Shown: piece after piece, positions 25,295 through 33,415 of the stretch
How the letters are laid out: each line of letters starts with the position of its first letter
How positions within the stretch are numbered: the first letter of the stretch is position 1
Source: an uncultured Faecalitalea sp.
GTDB taxonomy: Bacteria; Bacillota_I; Bacilli_A; Erysipelotrichales; Erysipelotrichaceae
Direction: 5' to 3'
Assembly (NCBI GenBank): GCA_946408025.1
Contig: CAMJQJ010000005.1
Location: 1 to 55,189, forward strand
Length of the DNA: 55,189 nt
Position numbers and translations under genes: made by a program
The notes under the pieces: model-generated
Told to the model about the DNA's origin: nothing
Database searches by the model: none
Seen by the model: only the letters and a program-made list of their open reading frames with translations

Positions 25295-26995
25295 ATGAAA
25301 GAAACAAAAAGAGATCTTTCACTGACAGAGAAGGTCCGCATCTTTGCCTTGGGTGGCTTGGATGAAGATGGGAAAAATATGCTCTGTATTGAAGTAGACG
25401 ATCAGATTTACATCATAGAAGCCGGAATTAAATTTCCAGATGCCAAAGAATCATTAGGTATTGAGTTTATCATTCAGGATTTTTCTTATTTATTGGAAAA
25501 CAAAGATCGAATCGTTGGTGTTATCATAACGCATGGCCATGATGATGTCATGGGAGCCTTGCCATATTTATTAAAGCAGATCAAAGTGGATGTTTATACA
25601 TCTCCACTGACTGCCAAAATGATTCAAAAGACATTAAGAAAAGAAAAAATAACAGGAATCAAGGTTCATCCAATTAAACGAAATGATCATAAACGCATTG
25701 GGAAACGTAAAGTCATTTTCTTCCCGGTAACACATGCGTATCCAGGTACATTTGGGGTTGCCATTTCAACTACACAAGGGTATATTGTTTATTCTGGTGA
25801 ATTCATTGAAGATTATGATGCATTGGATGACAAGTATCGCGGTGATTTTAGTACTATTACAGAATTAGGTAATGAGGGTGTATTCATCTTGTTGCAGGAG
25901 AGCAAAGGTGCAGAGAGAACGGGACATACATCGCCAAATCATAGAATTACTCCACGATTATCTCAAGTTCTAGAACAACATGATCATTCCCGTATTTTCA
26001 TTAGTGTGTATACGCAAAGTGTATACCGAATTCAGGAAATCATTGATTGTTGTATTGAATACAATCGCAGGATGTTATTCTACACAAAAGAATTGCAGGA
26101 ATTAGTATCTTATTTAGGAGAACTTGGCTATGAGGTTCCAAAAGAATTAATCGTAGATCCAAAGAGTTTGGATAACGATATGCGAGATCTTGTCGTTATT
26201 TGCAGTGGCCAGGGTAAATCACTGTTTAAAACGATCAGCAACATTGCCAATAATGAAGTGAATGAAATTGATTTTGACTCCGATGATGTAATCGTGATTG
26301 CTTCTCCGGTCGTTCCAGGTGTGGAGCAGGAATTCAAGAGCATGGAAAATGATATTTATAAAGAAGAAGGTAAAATCATTGTACTTGATAAAAATGTATT
26401 GAGCATGCACCCATCAAAAGAAGATCTTAAGATGATGATCTTTTTGATGAAGCCAAAATATTATATTCCTGTCAAAGGTGAATATCGTTTGTTGCACATG
26501 AATTCAGAGATTGCGTTAGAAATGGGATATTCTCCTAGCAAGATATTAATTCTTGATAATGGACAGGTTGCGACATTCGAAAATGGTAAATTGAAATCTT
26601 GTTCGATGGAACTAGAACTTCACGATATCATGATCGATGGAAAAGAAAACTGGGATATGGCTGGTGTCGTATTGAAAGATCGTGAAATCTTATCTACGGA
26701 TGGAGTTATGATCTTGGCAATTGGACTTGATGCCTTTACCAAGAAAATTATAAATGGTCCAGATATTCAAACTAGAGGTTTGATCTATTTGCGTGATGCA
26801 GAATATATCACCAGTGATGTAGCGCAGATCATGGAAAAAACAATCGAAGAGGCGGTTGCCAACAAGACATATGATAATTTGACAACACGTACAGAAATTC
26901 GTGATAAAGTTAGCAAATATCTGTTTAAACAGACCGCAAAGAGACCGATGGTTTTACCGGTTATCTTAGAAATCAATACAAGTAATTTAGGATAA
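25295..26995 (+). CDS. RNase J-family protein with altered catalytic residues (J2-like)
   Basis: A 566-residue metallo-beta-lactamase/beta-CASP protein of the RNase J family. Architecture is normal, but active-site motifs deviate. The HxHxDH motif reads HGHDDV (His80, His82, Asp84, Val85). The TGDF position reads SGEF (Glu169 for Asp). The PVHGEYR motif reads PVKGEYR (Lys394 for His). His147 and His372 remain. Loss of these ligands predicts weak or no nuclease activity, as in J2-type subunits that partner an active RNase J1. The J2 assignment is inference. The start at 25295 has GGAGGG 5 nt upstream. It lies between miaB and ftsK. Confidence 0.85.
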   Translation: MKETKRDLSLTEKVRIFALGGLDEDGKNMLCIEVDDQIYIIEAGIKFPDAKESLGIEFIIQDFSYLLENKDRIVGVIITHGHDDVMGALPYLLKQIKVDVYTSPLTAKMIQKTLRKEKITGIKVHPIKRNDHKRIGKRKVIFFPVTHAYPGTFGVAISTTQGYIVYSGEFIEDYDALDDKYRGDFSTITELGNEGVFILLQESKGAERTGHTSPNHRITPRLSQVLEQHDHSRIFISVYTQSVYRIQEIIDCCIEYNRRMLFYTKELQELVSYLGELGYEVPKELIVDPKSLDNDMRDLVVICSGQGKSLFKTISNIANNEVNEIDFDSDDVIVIASPVVPGVEQEFKSMENDIYKEEGKIIVLDKNVLSMHPSKEDLKMMIFLMKPKYYIPVKGEYRLLHMNSEIALEMGYSPSKILILDNGQVATFENGKLKSCSMELELHDIMIDGKENWDMAGVVLKDREILSTDGVMILAIGLDAFTKKIINGPDIQTRGLIYLRDAEYITSDVAQIMEKTIEEAVANKTYDNLTTRTEIRDKVSKYLFKQTAKRPMVLPVILEINTSNLG

Positions 26996-27010
26996 GGGAG
27001 TGTGGTGTTC

Positions 27011-29302
27011 ATGGCAGCTGCCAAGAAAAAAACGACAAAAAGGAAAACCACAAACAAAAATAAAAAAAGTAACGCTGGCTTGATGCAGTCTTATCTATTT
27101 AAGATGTGCGCAAGCTTATGCGTTATTGCGATAAGTGTGATAGCACTATGTAAGTTAGGAATTGTAGGCAATTTTTGCTTTCAGTTCTTTTCTTATTTTT
27201 TTGGAAATGTAGTCTATGCGGTATTGATTTTGATGATCTTGGCATGTCTATACGTGATCATTAAGAAAGACATATCTTTGATTCCGAAAAAATATATTTT
27301 TGGACTTATATTTGTGCTATTGGGATGGATGACACTTGAAGCCATCATGCAAACTAGACCAGATCCAGTATGGAGCAATGTATCAAATGTATTTGAAAAC
27401 ACTTTTGAAATCTTATTTGATTCAATGCCTGTACGCTCTGGTTTGATTGGGGGTTTGTTGTTAGGAATCTTTGGTTCTTTGTTTGATTATACAGGAACAT
27501 ATCTTGTAGTAGGATTATTCTTTGTCTTGGCAATTTGTTTATTTGGTTATGATTATTTCATGAAGCGTGAAAAGAAAGAAAAGCCTAAGCAAAAAGAGAA
27601 GAAGAAAGAAACCAAGATTGAAAATGTACCGATTCATGAAGGAAAAACAGATTCTGTATTTGTCGATGTCGATAATGATTTTATCGATCCTGAAGAAAAT
27701 AAACCTTCTTTTCAGATCATTGAAGCAGATGATCTAAAACCAAAGAAAAAAGATACTTCAAAGAAACGTTCATCAAAACCTAAAAAAGAAGAAAAGACGA
27801 TCGAAGAGCATATTGATTCAGTACCAGTAAGCTATGTTGATACGCAGGAGGATCCTTATGTGAATTACCGCTTGCCTAGACTATCGATCTTAGATAGTGT
27901 TCAACGTAAATCACGTACATCAACAAATGCTACAGTTGCCAAACAACAAGGTCAAAAATTGATCGATATCTTGTACGAATATGGTGTAAATGCCAAGCTG
28001 GTTCAAATTCATATTGGACCGAGTGTAACTAAGTTTGAAATTAAACCTGAACTTGGTGTTCGTGTCAGCAAGATCAGTAATCTAGCAAATGATATTAAAA
28101 TGGCATTGGCCGCAACAGACCTCCGTATTGAAGCGCCGATTCCAGGAAAGAGTGCAGTTGGTATTGAAATTCCAAACGTGGAAAAAACACCGGTGCAAAT
28201 GAAAGAATTGATGCAGTCGATTCCTAAAGAATTTGATAGTAAAAAACTGTTGTTTTGTTTAGGGAAAGATTTAACTGGAGATAATGTATATGGTGAATTA
28301 AATCGTATGCCGCACTTATTGATTGCCGGAGCCACAGGTTCAGGTAAATCAGTATGTGTAAACTCCATTATTTGTTCTTTGTTGTTAAGAACGAAACCAG
28401 ATGAAGTCAAGATGATCTTGATCGATCCTAAAAAGGTTGAATTTACGCCGTATAATGATGTTCCACATTTATTAGCGCCTGTTATCACGGATGGCGATCT
28501 AGCAAATAAAGGATTAAAAGTTGTAGTGGAGATGATGGATCATCGTTATGACCTTTTTGGCAATCTTGGGGTAAGAAATATACAGGCATATAACGAATAT
28601 GTCTTAAATCATCCGGATGAGCATTTAAAACCATTACCTCGTCTTGTAGTAATTATTGATGAGTTGGCTGATCTTATGCTTGTGGCTGCTAAAGAAGTGG
28701 AAGCCAGCATTCAAAGGATTACTCAGTTAGCTCGTGCCGCTGGTATCCATCTTGTTGTCGCAACGCAAAGACCGAGCGTGGATGTTATCACAGGTGTGAT
28801 CAAAGCCAATATTCCTAGCCGAATCGCTTTTGCGGTTAGTCAGGCTGTGGATTCAAGGACGATCTTAGATCAGGCTGGTGCTGAACAGCTTCTTGGTAAT
28901 GGAGATATGTTGTATCTTCCAAATGGAGAAACAAGTCCAAAACGTATCCAAGGTGTTTATATCAAAGATGAAGAAGTAAATCGAATTTGTGAGTATGTAA
29001 AATCACAGGCTAAACCACATTATGATGATGCCTTTATTCAACTAAAAGATTTGCAGAATATGGGCAAAGAAGTAGCTAGCGAGTGTGCTGACCCTCTTTA
29101 TGAAGAAGTGAAACGATTTGTTATTACATCTAGAAGAGCCAGCACATCATTGATTCAAAGGAAATTCTCAATTGGATATGCTAGAGCAGCTCGTTTGATC
29201 GATGTTTTAGAAGAAAATCGTATTATTGGGCCGGCCAATGGTTCAAAACCTCGTGAGATCTTAGTGCAAAATACTTTGGAAGATGAAGAAGATTATGTAT
29301 AA
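27011..29302 (+). CDS. ftsK: DNA translocase FtsK/SpoIIIE
   Basis: A 763-residue membrane-anchored DNA pump for chromosome segregation at division. After a Lys-rich N-terminus come about four membrane helices (about 25-190), a charged linker, and the motor domain with Walker A AGATGSGKSVCVN, Walker B VVIIDELADLM and VVATQRPSVDVITGVIKANIPSR. The gamma winged-helix domain (LIQRKFSIGYARAARLIDVLEENRIIG) reads chromosome polarity sites. I choose the ATG at 27011, 10 nt after GGGAG. Two upstream GTG codons sit too close to the binding site. Confidence 0.94.
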   Translation: MAAAKKKTTKRKTTNKNKKSNAGLMQSYLFKMCASLCVIAISVIALCKLGIVGNFCFQFFSYFFGNVVYAVLILMILACLYVIIKKDISLIPKKYIFGLIFVLLGWMTLEAIMQTRPDPVWSNVSNVFENTFEILFDSMPVRSGLIGGLLLGIFGSLFDYTGTYLVVGLFFVLAICLFGYDYFMKREKKEKPKQKEKKKETKIENVPIHEGKTDSVFVDVDNDFIDPEENKPSFQIIEADDLKPKKKDTSKKRSSKPKKEEKTIEEHIDSVPVSYVDTQEDPYVNYRLPRLSILDSVQRKSRTSTNATVAKQQGQKLIDILYEYGVNAKLVQIHIGPSVTKFEIKPELGVRVSKISNLANDIKMALAATDLRIEAPIPGKSAVGIEIPNVEKTPVQMKELMQSIPKEFDSKKLLFCLGKDLTGDNVYGELNRMPHLLIAGATGSGKSVCVNSIICSLLLRTKPDEVKMILIDPKKVEFTPYNDVPHLLAPVITDGDLANKGLKVVVEMMDHRYDLFGNLGVRNIQAYNEYVLNHPDEHLKPLPRLVVIIDELADLMLVAAKEVEASIQRITQLARAAGIHLVVATQRPSVDVITGVIKANIPSRIAFAVSQAVDSRTILDQAGAEQLLGNGDMLYLPNGETSPKRIQGVYIKDEEVNRICEYVKSQAKPHYDDAFIQLKDLQNMGKEVASECADPLYEEVKRFVITSRRASTSLIQRKFSIGYARAARLIDVLEENRIIGPANGSKPREILVQNTLEDEEDYV

Positions 29303-29325
29303 TCTTTGTACAAGGAGGCAAGAGT

Positions 29326-29754
29326 ATGAACGTATTTTTATATTCAGGGAGTCTTCAAGAAAATGAAGATTGCGTTTCCAGCATTGTTCAATTAGGAGAT
29401 TTCTTCTATTTAAGTGCTCAACTTGGAAAAGGTGATTCCATTACGGAACAAGCTGTATCTGTTTGTAATGAAATCGTGGAAGTTTTGAGTGAATTTGATT
29501 TACGATTTGATCATGTTGTTAAATTTACTGTGTACCTTAAAAATCTAAAAGATAAAGAAGAGTTTTTATCTGTGTTTAAGAATTATCTTGAAAAACCATA
29601 TCCAGCGGTTTCTTTTGTGGGAGTAAACGATTTGGAAAATGGTGCGATGATTGCCGTTGAAGGTCAGGGGATTAACACATTAAGACATGAACAGGCGCAT
29701 AAAAACTCTAGTTGTTCTCACGGCTGTTCAGGCTGTGATGGAAGCTGTGGGTAA
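29326..29754 (+). CDS. RidA/YjgF-family protein with cysteine-rich C-terminal tail
   Basis: 142 residues. Residues 1-118 fit the RidA trimeric fold: YLSAQLG, VVKFTVYLKNL, PYPAVSFVGV and GAMIAVEGQG. In imine deaminases the segment PARS carries the essential Arg; here it reads PAVS (Val95), so canonical imine deaminase activity is unlikely. The last residues, CSHGCSGCDGSCG, contain four Cys and a His in 13 residues, resembling a metal-binding tag and unusual for this family. CAAGGAGG precedes the ATG; ftsK ends 23 nt upstream, so the two may be cotranscribed. The coding end overlaps the convergent comK-like gene by 37 nt. Confidence 0.82.
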   Translation: MNVFLYSGSLQENEDCVSSIVQLGDFFYLSAQLGKGDSITEQAVSVCNEIVEVLSEFDLRFDHVVKFTVYLKNLKDKEEFLSVFKNYLEKPYPAVSFVGVNDLENGAMIAVEGQGINTLRHEQAHKNSSCSHGCSGCDGSCG

Positions 29755-30164
29755 ATATTAAGCATATTTAAATAGCGATAGATCGCATGAATACTTTCTT
29801 TGATGCGTTCAGGATTATTGCATGTAAGACATGTATTGTCATAGAAAATGATGATACATGTTTTTTTATGGTATTGTATCTCTTTTATTGAAGAAAAGTT
29901 CACCCATTTACAGGAAGGATCTTTGACAGGGGCAATAGGGAAATAGATTCTTAAAGGAGAAAGTGAGATTGTTACAGGAATATATTTTTTCTTATGCACC
30001 AAATAGATAAATGAGCGTTTTCTTCCTTCTAAGGTCGAACCATTTTCTAAACATTGTTTATCGAAATACGATTTCATGCTTCGGGCATTTTCATACTCAA
30101 TTTTATCTTCTTTTATTTTTGCGACTTTACTATTGGCATAGTCATAATACATATAATTTGTCAT
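29718..30164 (-). CDS. ComK-like competence transcription factor
   Basis: A 148-residue protein that resembles ComK, the master regulator of competence in Bacillus. Matching features are GSTLEGRKRSFIYLVHKKKYIPVTISLSP, the IYFPIAPVKDPSCKWVN segment (ComK has FPTLSS...QCGW in this position) and the following beta-rich region. It is shorter than B. subtilis ComK (192) at the C-terminus, which in Bacillus contributes to ClpC-dependent degradation. The start at 30164 has AGGTGA 5 nt upstream; a GTG at 30173 is less likely. Its last 12 codons overlap the tail of the RidA-like gene on the other strand. The assignment is from recalled motif similarity. Confidence 0.7.
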   Translation of the reverse strand: MTNYMYYDYANSKVAKIKEDKIEYENARSMKSYFDKQCLENGSTLEGRKRSFIYLVHKKKYIPVTISLSPLRIYFPIAPVKDPSCKWVNFSSIKEIQYHKKTCIIIFYDNTCLTCNNPERIKESIHAIYRYLNMLNIYPQLPSQPEQP

Positions 30165-30216
30165 TTTATTCACCTATGTTCATTGTAGACTTTTAAAGTG
30201 ACAAAAACATGACATG

Positions 30217-30238
30217 AAAAAAGCACCCAAACGGGTGC
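30217..30238 (-). terminator. Terminator of plsY
   Basis: GCACCC (30223-30228) pairs with GGGTGC (30233-30238) across four bases. On the minus strand it is followed by six T. Confidence 0.88.
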
Positions 30239-30242
30239 AATC

Positions 30243-30857
30243 TTATAACCAACTAACTTTGTTTTCAGTTCCTTCGTGAATACGTTTAATGTTTGCGTTG
30301 TGTCGATAGATAACTAAAATTGTCATCAACCAGCTGGCAAGGATAATGAATAAATTATTAACATCTAAAGATAATAATTGTGCTGTGATATATAGACTTG
30401 AACAGACAGAAGCACAAATACTACCTAGCGATACATACTTGAATAAATAAAGGATAATCAAAAACATAAATAATGGAAGTAAGAAATAACTGAATTGCTG
30501 GAAAATAAAAATAGAAGTTGAAAGTAAGAATCCAAACATGGTCGTTACTGCTTTTCCACCTTTGAAATGTGCAAAGATAGGATAGCAGTGTCCAATACAA
30601 CAAGAAAGACTTGTCCAAATTGCAGCTGGTTCGCTAACTAAAGAAGCTATACCAGCAGCTAAAACAACTTTTAATACATCTAAAACAATAACAGACATTC
30701 CAGCTTTTTTTCCTAAAACACGTCCTGCATTTGTTCCACCCAGGTTTCCTGAACCGTATTGGCGGATATCGGTCTTGTAGAAGAGTTTACCTATTACCAG
30801 GGCAAAAGGGATAGATCCCAGTAAATAGCCTAATATAATACATAATATAGTCATCAT
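30243..30857 (-). CDS. plsY: Acyl-phosphate glycerol-3-phosphate acyltransferase PlsY
   Basis: A 204-residue membrane enzyme with about five helices that performs the first acylation in phospholipid synthesis, from acyl-phosphate. The three family motifs are GYLLGSIPFALVIGK, YGSGNLGGTNAGRVLG and GHCYPIFAHFKGGKAVTT. GAGGTGA lies 1 nt before the first ATG (30863) but about 7 nt before the second (30857), which I therefore prefer. It is often next to parE/parC in Firmicutes; here it is divergent from them with one small gene between. Confidence 0.95.
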   Translation of the reverse strand: MMTILCIILGYLLGSIPFALVIGKLFYKTDIRQYGSGNLGGTNAGRVLGKKAGMSVIVLDVLKVVLAAGIASLVSEPAAIWTSLSCCIGHCYPIFAHFKGGKAVTTMFGFLLSTSIFIFQQFSYFLLPLFMFLIILYLFKYVSLGSICASVCSSLYITAQLLSLDVNNLFIILASWLMTILVIYRHNANIKRIHEGTENKVSWL

Positions 30858-31026
30858 AATCATTCACCTCGAACAGTCATATTTTAACAGAAAATAAGTT
30901 AATTATATAGTATTTTTTAAGCGCTGAAAGCAATGACACCAAAAATTCCTATAGGGATGTAAATATTTCCAATGATAAAACAAATGCTATGGATATTGAT
31001 TATAATAAAAAAGAGGAGATTATATT

Positions 31027-31380
31027 ATGAAACACGAATTTAGAAGTATTGTGATTGACACAGAGAATAAAACATTTGAAATACTTGATGGAACAAAAGG
31101 ATCATATAATATAGCAGATATTAAAGAATGTGAGGCTTTAAATGAACACGCTAAATTTAGAGGAGAAACAAAACCATTCTTCCATCAAATTGTTGAAGGT
31201 TCGACCGTGATTGGCTTATTTCAACCTAAGATGTATGCAGGATTAAAGATTGAAATGAAAAATGGTATGATTCTTGGTGTTTATGTTAGTTCAGAGCCAG
31301 TTTTGATGCAGACAGATCAACAAAGAGAGGATCATAAAGAAGCAATCAAGATAAAAAAGATCTTAGAAAAATATAAATAA
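31027..31380 (+). CDS. Unknown protein, single-domain paralogue of the gene at 20661
   Basis: 117 residues, soluble, no recognised family. It aligns along its length with the C-terminal half of the 228-residue protein: here IVIDTENKTFEILDGTKGSYNIADI...HAKFRGETKPFFHQ, there IVIDFKERKFKIIDGTTGEYSLDDI. The segment MYAGLKIEMKNGMILGVYVSSEPV is shared with only conservative changes, and both end in a Lys-rich helix. AGAGGAGA is the binding site, and a TATAAT lies at 31001-31006. It is a single gene ended by its own terminator. Confidence 0.85.
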   Translation: MKHEFRSIVIDTENKTFEILDGTKGSYNIADIKECEALNEHAKFRGETKPFFHQIVEGSTVIGLFQPKMYAGLKIEMKNGMILGVYVSSEPVLMQTDQQREDHKEAIKIKKILEKYK

Positions 31381-31397
31381 AAGTAGTTAAAAAAAGC

Positions 31398-31430
31398 TAG
31401 AATTCAGAAATATCTGAATTCTATTTTATT
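31398..31430 (+). terminator. Terminator of the single-domain paralogue
   Basis: A perfect 11-bp stem, 31398-31408 with 31413-31423, loop AATA. A T-rich tail follows. Confidence 0.85.
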
Positions 31431-31459
31431 TTGAAAATTACTAGGTTTTTCGCTATAAT
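31431..31459 (+). promoter_or_regulatory. Promoter of parE-parC
   Basis: TTGAAA (31431-31436), 17-nt spacer, TATAAT (31454-31459). The leader of about 20 nt contains GAAAGGA. Confidence 0.8.
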
Positions 31460-31486
31460 CTATCATTAGGTGAAAGGATTGATTTC

Positions 31487-33415
31487 ATGCCAAAACAACA
31501 GTATAACGAAGAAAGTATCGTGATTTTAGAAGGACTGGATGCGGTAAGAAAGCGTCCGGGTATGTATATAGGTTCTACAGATTCAAAAGGATTACATCAT
31601 TTGGTCTGGGAAATTGTCGACAATGCGATTGACGAAGCATTGAATGGATATGGTAACCAGGTTCATATTACATTGAATAAGAATGGTAGTGTAACGGTTG
31701 AAGACCATGGTCGTGGAATGCCAGTAGGAAAACATAAATCCGGAATGAGCACATTGGCGGTTATTTTTACAGTGCTTCATGCCGGTGGAAAATTTACAAG
31801 CCAGGGAGGATATCGTAACGCTGGTGGTTTACATGGAGTCGGTGCGAGTGTTGTCAATGCGTTATGTACATGGTGTAAAGTAACTGTCCATGATGGAAAA
31901 GATGTTTGGTCCATGACTTTTGAGGATGGTGGACGAAAGATTGGTAAGTTGATTCGCGAAGGAAAAACAAATCGTACAGGAAGTACGGTCACATTTTTGC
32001 CAGATTCGAAGATTTTCAAAAATTGTACATTCTCTTTTTCTAAGATTTGTGAAAGAGCACAGGAAGATGCCTTTTTATTAAAAGGTTTAAAGATGATCGT
32101 TACCGATCTTCGTAAAGAAAAACGTGAAAATGTATATCAATATGAAGACGGATTAAAAGCTTTTATTGAAGAGATCAACTCAGATCATACGCCAATGCAT
32201 GATCCAGTCAGCTTTAGTGGAGAATATAACTCAATCAAAGTAGAGGGTTGTTTTCAATATACCGATGAATATCAGGAGAATGTTTTCTCTTTTACAAATA
32301 TGGTTCGTACACGAGATGGAGGAAGTCATGAAACTGGAGCTAAGCTTGCGTTCACAAAGGTATTTAATGAGTATGCGAGAAAAAATGGTTTCTTAAAAGA
32401 AAAAGACAAAGGATTTGAGGGAAATGATGTCAGAGAAGGTTTGACTTTGGTCATCAACTTAACAATTCCTGAAGAATATTTGCAGTTTGAAGGACAGACA
32501 AAAGAAAAATTAGGTTCTCCAGAAGCCAAACCTGCTACTGAATCAGTTGTCAGTGAACATTTACGTTATTTTTTAGAAGAAAATAAAGAAACAGCCAATG
32601 CACTGGTACGAAAAATCGTAAAGGCTGCCAGTGCTAGAAATGCTGCAAGAAAGGCTAGAGAAGAGGCTCGTAAAGGAAAAGGGAAGCAAAAAACAGAAAG
32701 AGTTCTTTCTGGAAAGTTAGCTAGCGCTCAAAGCAAAGATGCACGAAGAAAAGAATTGTATCTTGTCGAAGGGGATTCAGCTGGTGGTAGTGCAAAACAA
32801 GGAAGAGATTCCAAGTATCAAGCTATATTGCCTTTAAGAGGAAAGGTATTAAATACAGAAAAAGCTTCAATTGAATCGATTGAAAAAAATGAAGAGCTTA
32901 ACACCATTATCCATGCTTTGGGAGCTGGTGTTGGAGCTAGTTTTCAGGCAGAGGATTCTAATTACTATAAAGTTATCATCATGACCGATGCTGATGATGA
33001 TGGGGCTCATATTCAAAATCTATTATTAACATTCTTTTATCGCTATATGCGTGATTTAATTGAACATGAGATGTTATATATTGCCTTGCCACCTTTGTAT
33101 CGTATTGCCAAGGGAAAAGAAGAATATTATTTATATACTGATGAAGAATTGGATGAAAAGAAGCAAGAATTAAAGAATGGATATACGATTACTCGTTATA
33201 AAGGGCTTGGTGAGATGAATGCTTCTCAGTTATGGGAAACGACTATGAATCCGGAAACTAGAACTTTATTATGTGTAACAATTGAAAATGCTCGTATGGC
33301 AGAAAGACGAGTTACTGAATTGATGGGGGATAGAGCAGATCTTAGACGTAGTTGGATCGAAGATAATGTTGTATTCACACTAGAAGATGATTATGTTAAG
33401 GAGGTGCGTTCGTGA
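31487..33415 (+). CDS. parE: DNA topoisomerase IV subunit B
   Basis: A 642-residue GHKL ATPase subunit of topoisomerase IV, which decatenates daughter chromosomes. Motifs are [30 protein letters not shown] (ATP/Mg site), [14 protein letters not shown], and the TOPRIM domain with [16 protein letters not shown] and DADDDGAH. The sequence [11 protein letters not shown] is the ParE form rather than the GyrB form. It overlaps parC by 4 nt (GTGA), so the subunits are translationally coupled. Confidence 0.95.
   Translation: MPKQQYNEESIVILEGLDAVRKRPGMYIGSTDSKGLHHLVWEIVDNAIDEALNGYGNQVHITLNKNGSVTVEDHGRGMPVGKHKSGMSTLAVIFTVLHAGGKFTSQGGYRNAGGLHGVGASVVNALCTWCKVTVHDGKDVWSMTFEDGGRKIGKLIREGKTNRTGSTVTFLPDSKIFKNCTFSFSKICERAQEDAFLLKGLKMIVTDLRKEKRENVYQYEDGLKAFIEEINSDHTPMHDPVSFSGEYNSIKVEGCFQYTDEYQENVFSFTNMVRTRDGGSHETGAKLAFTKVFNEYARKNGFLKEKDKGFEGNDVREGLTLVINLTIPEEYLQFEGQTKEKLGSPEAKPATESVVSEHLRYFLEENKETANALVRKIVKAASARNAARKAREEARKGKGKQKTERVLSGKLASAQSKDARRKELYLVEGDSAGGSAKQGRDSKYQAILPLRGKVLNTEKASIESIEKNEELNTIIHALGAGVGASFQAEDSNYYKVIIMTDADDDGAHIQNLLLTFFYRYMRDLIEHEMLYIALPPLYRIAKGKEEYYLYTDEELDEKKQELKNGYTITRYKGLGEMNASQLWETTMNPETRTLLCVTIENARMAERRVTELMGDRADLRRSWIEDNVVFTLEDDYVKEVRS

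Noticed and set aside
30917-31010. Hydrophobic minus-strand frame (FIIGNIYIPIGIFGVIAFSA) between plsY and the single-domain gene
   Set aside because: Short, has no start codon, and the region overlaps the promoter of the 31027 gene. AT-rich DNA often reads as hydrophobic peptide.
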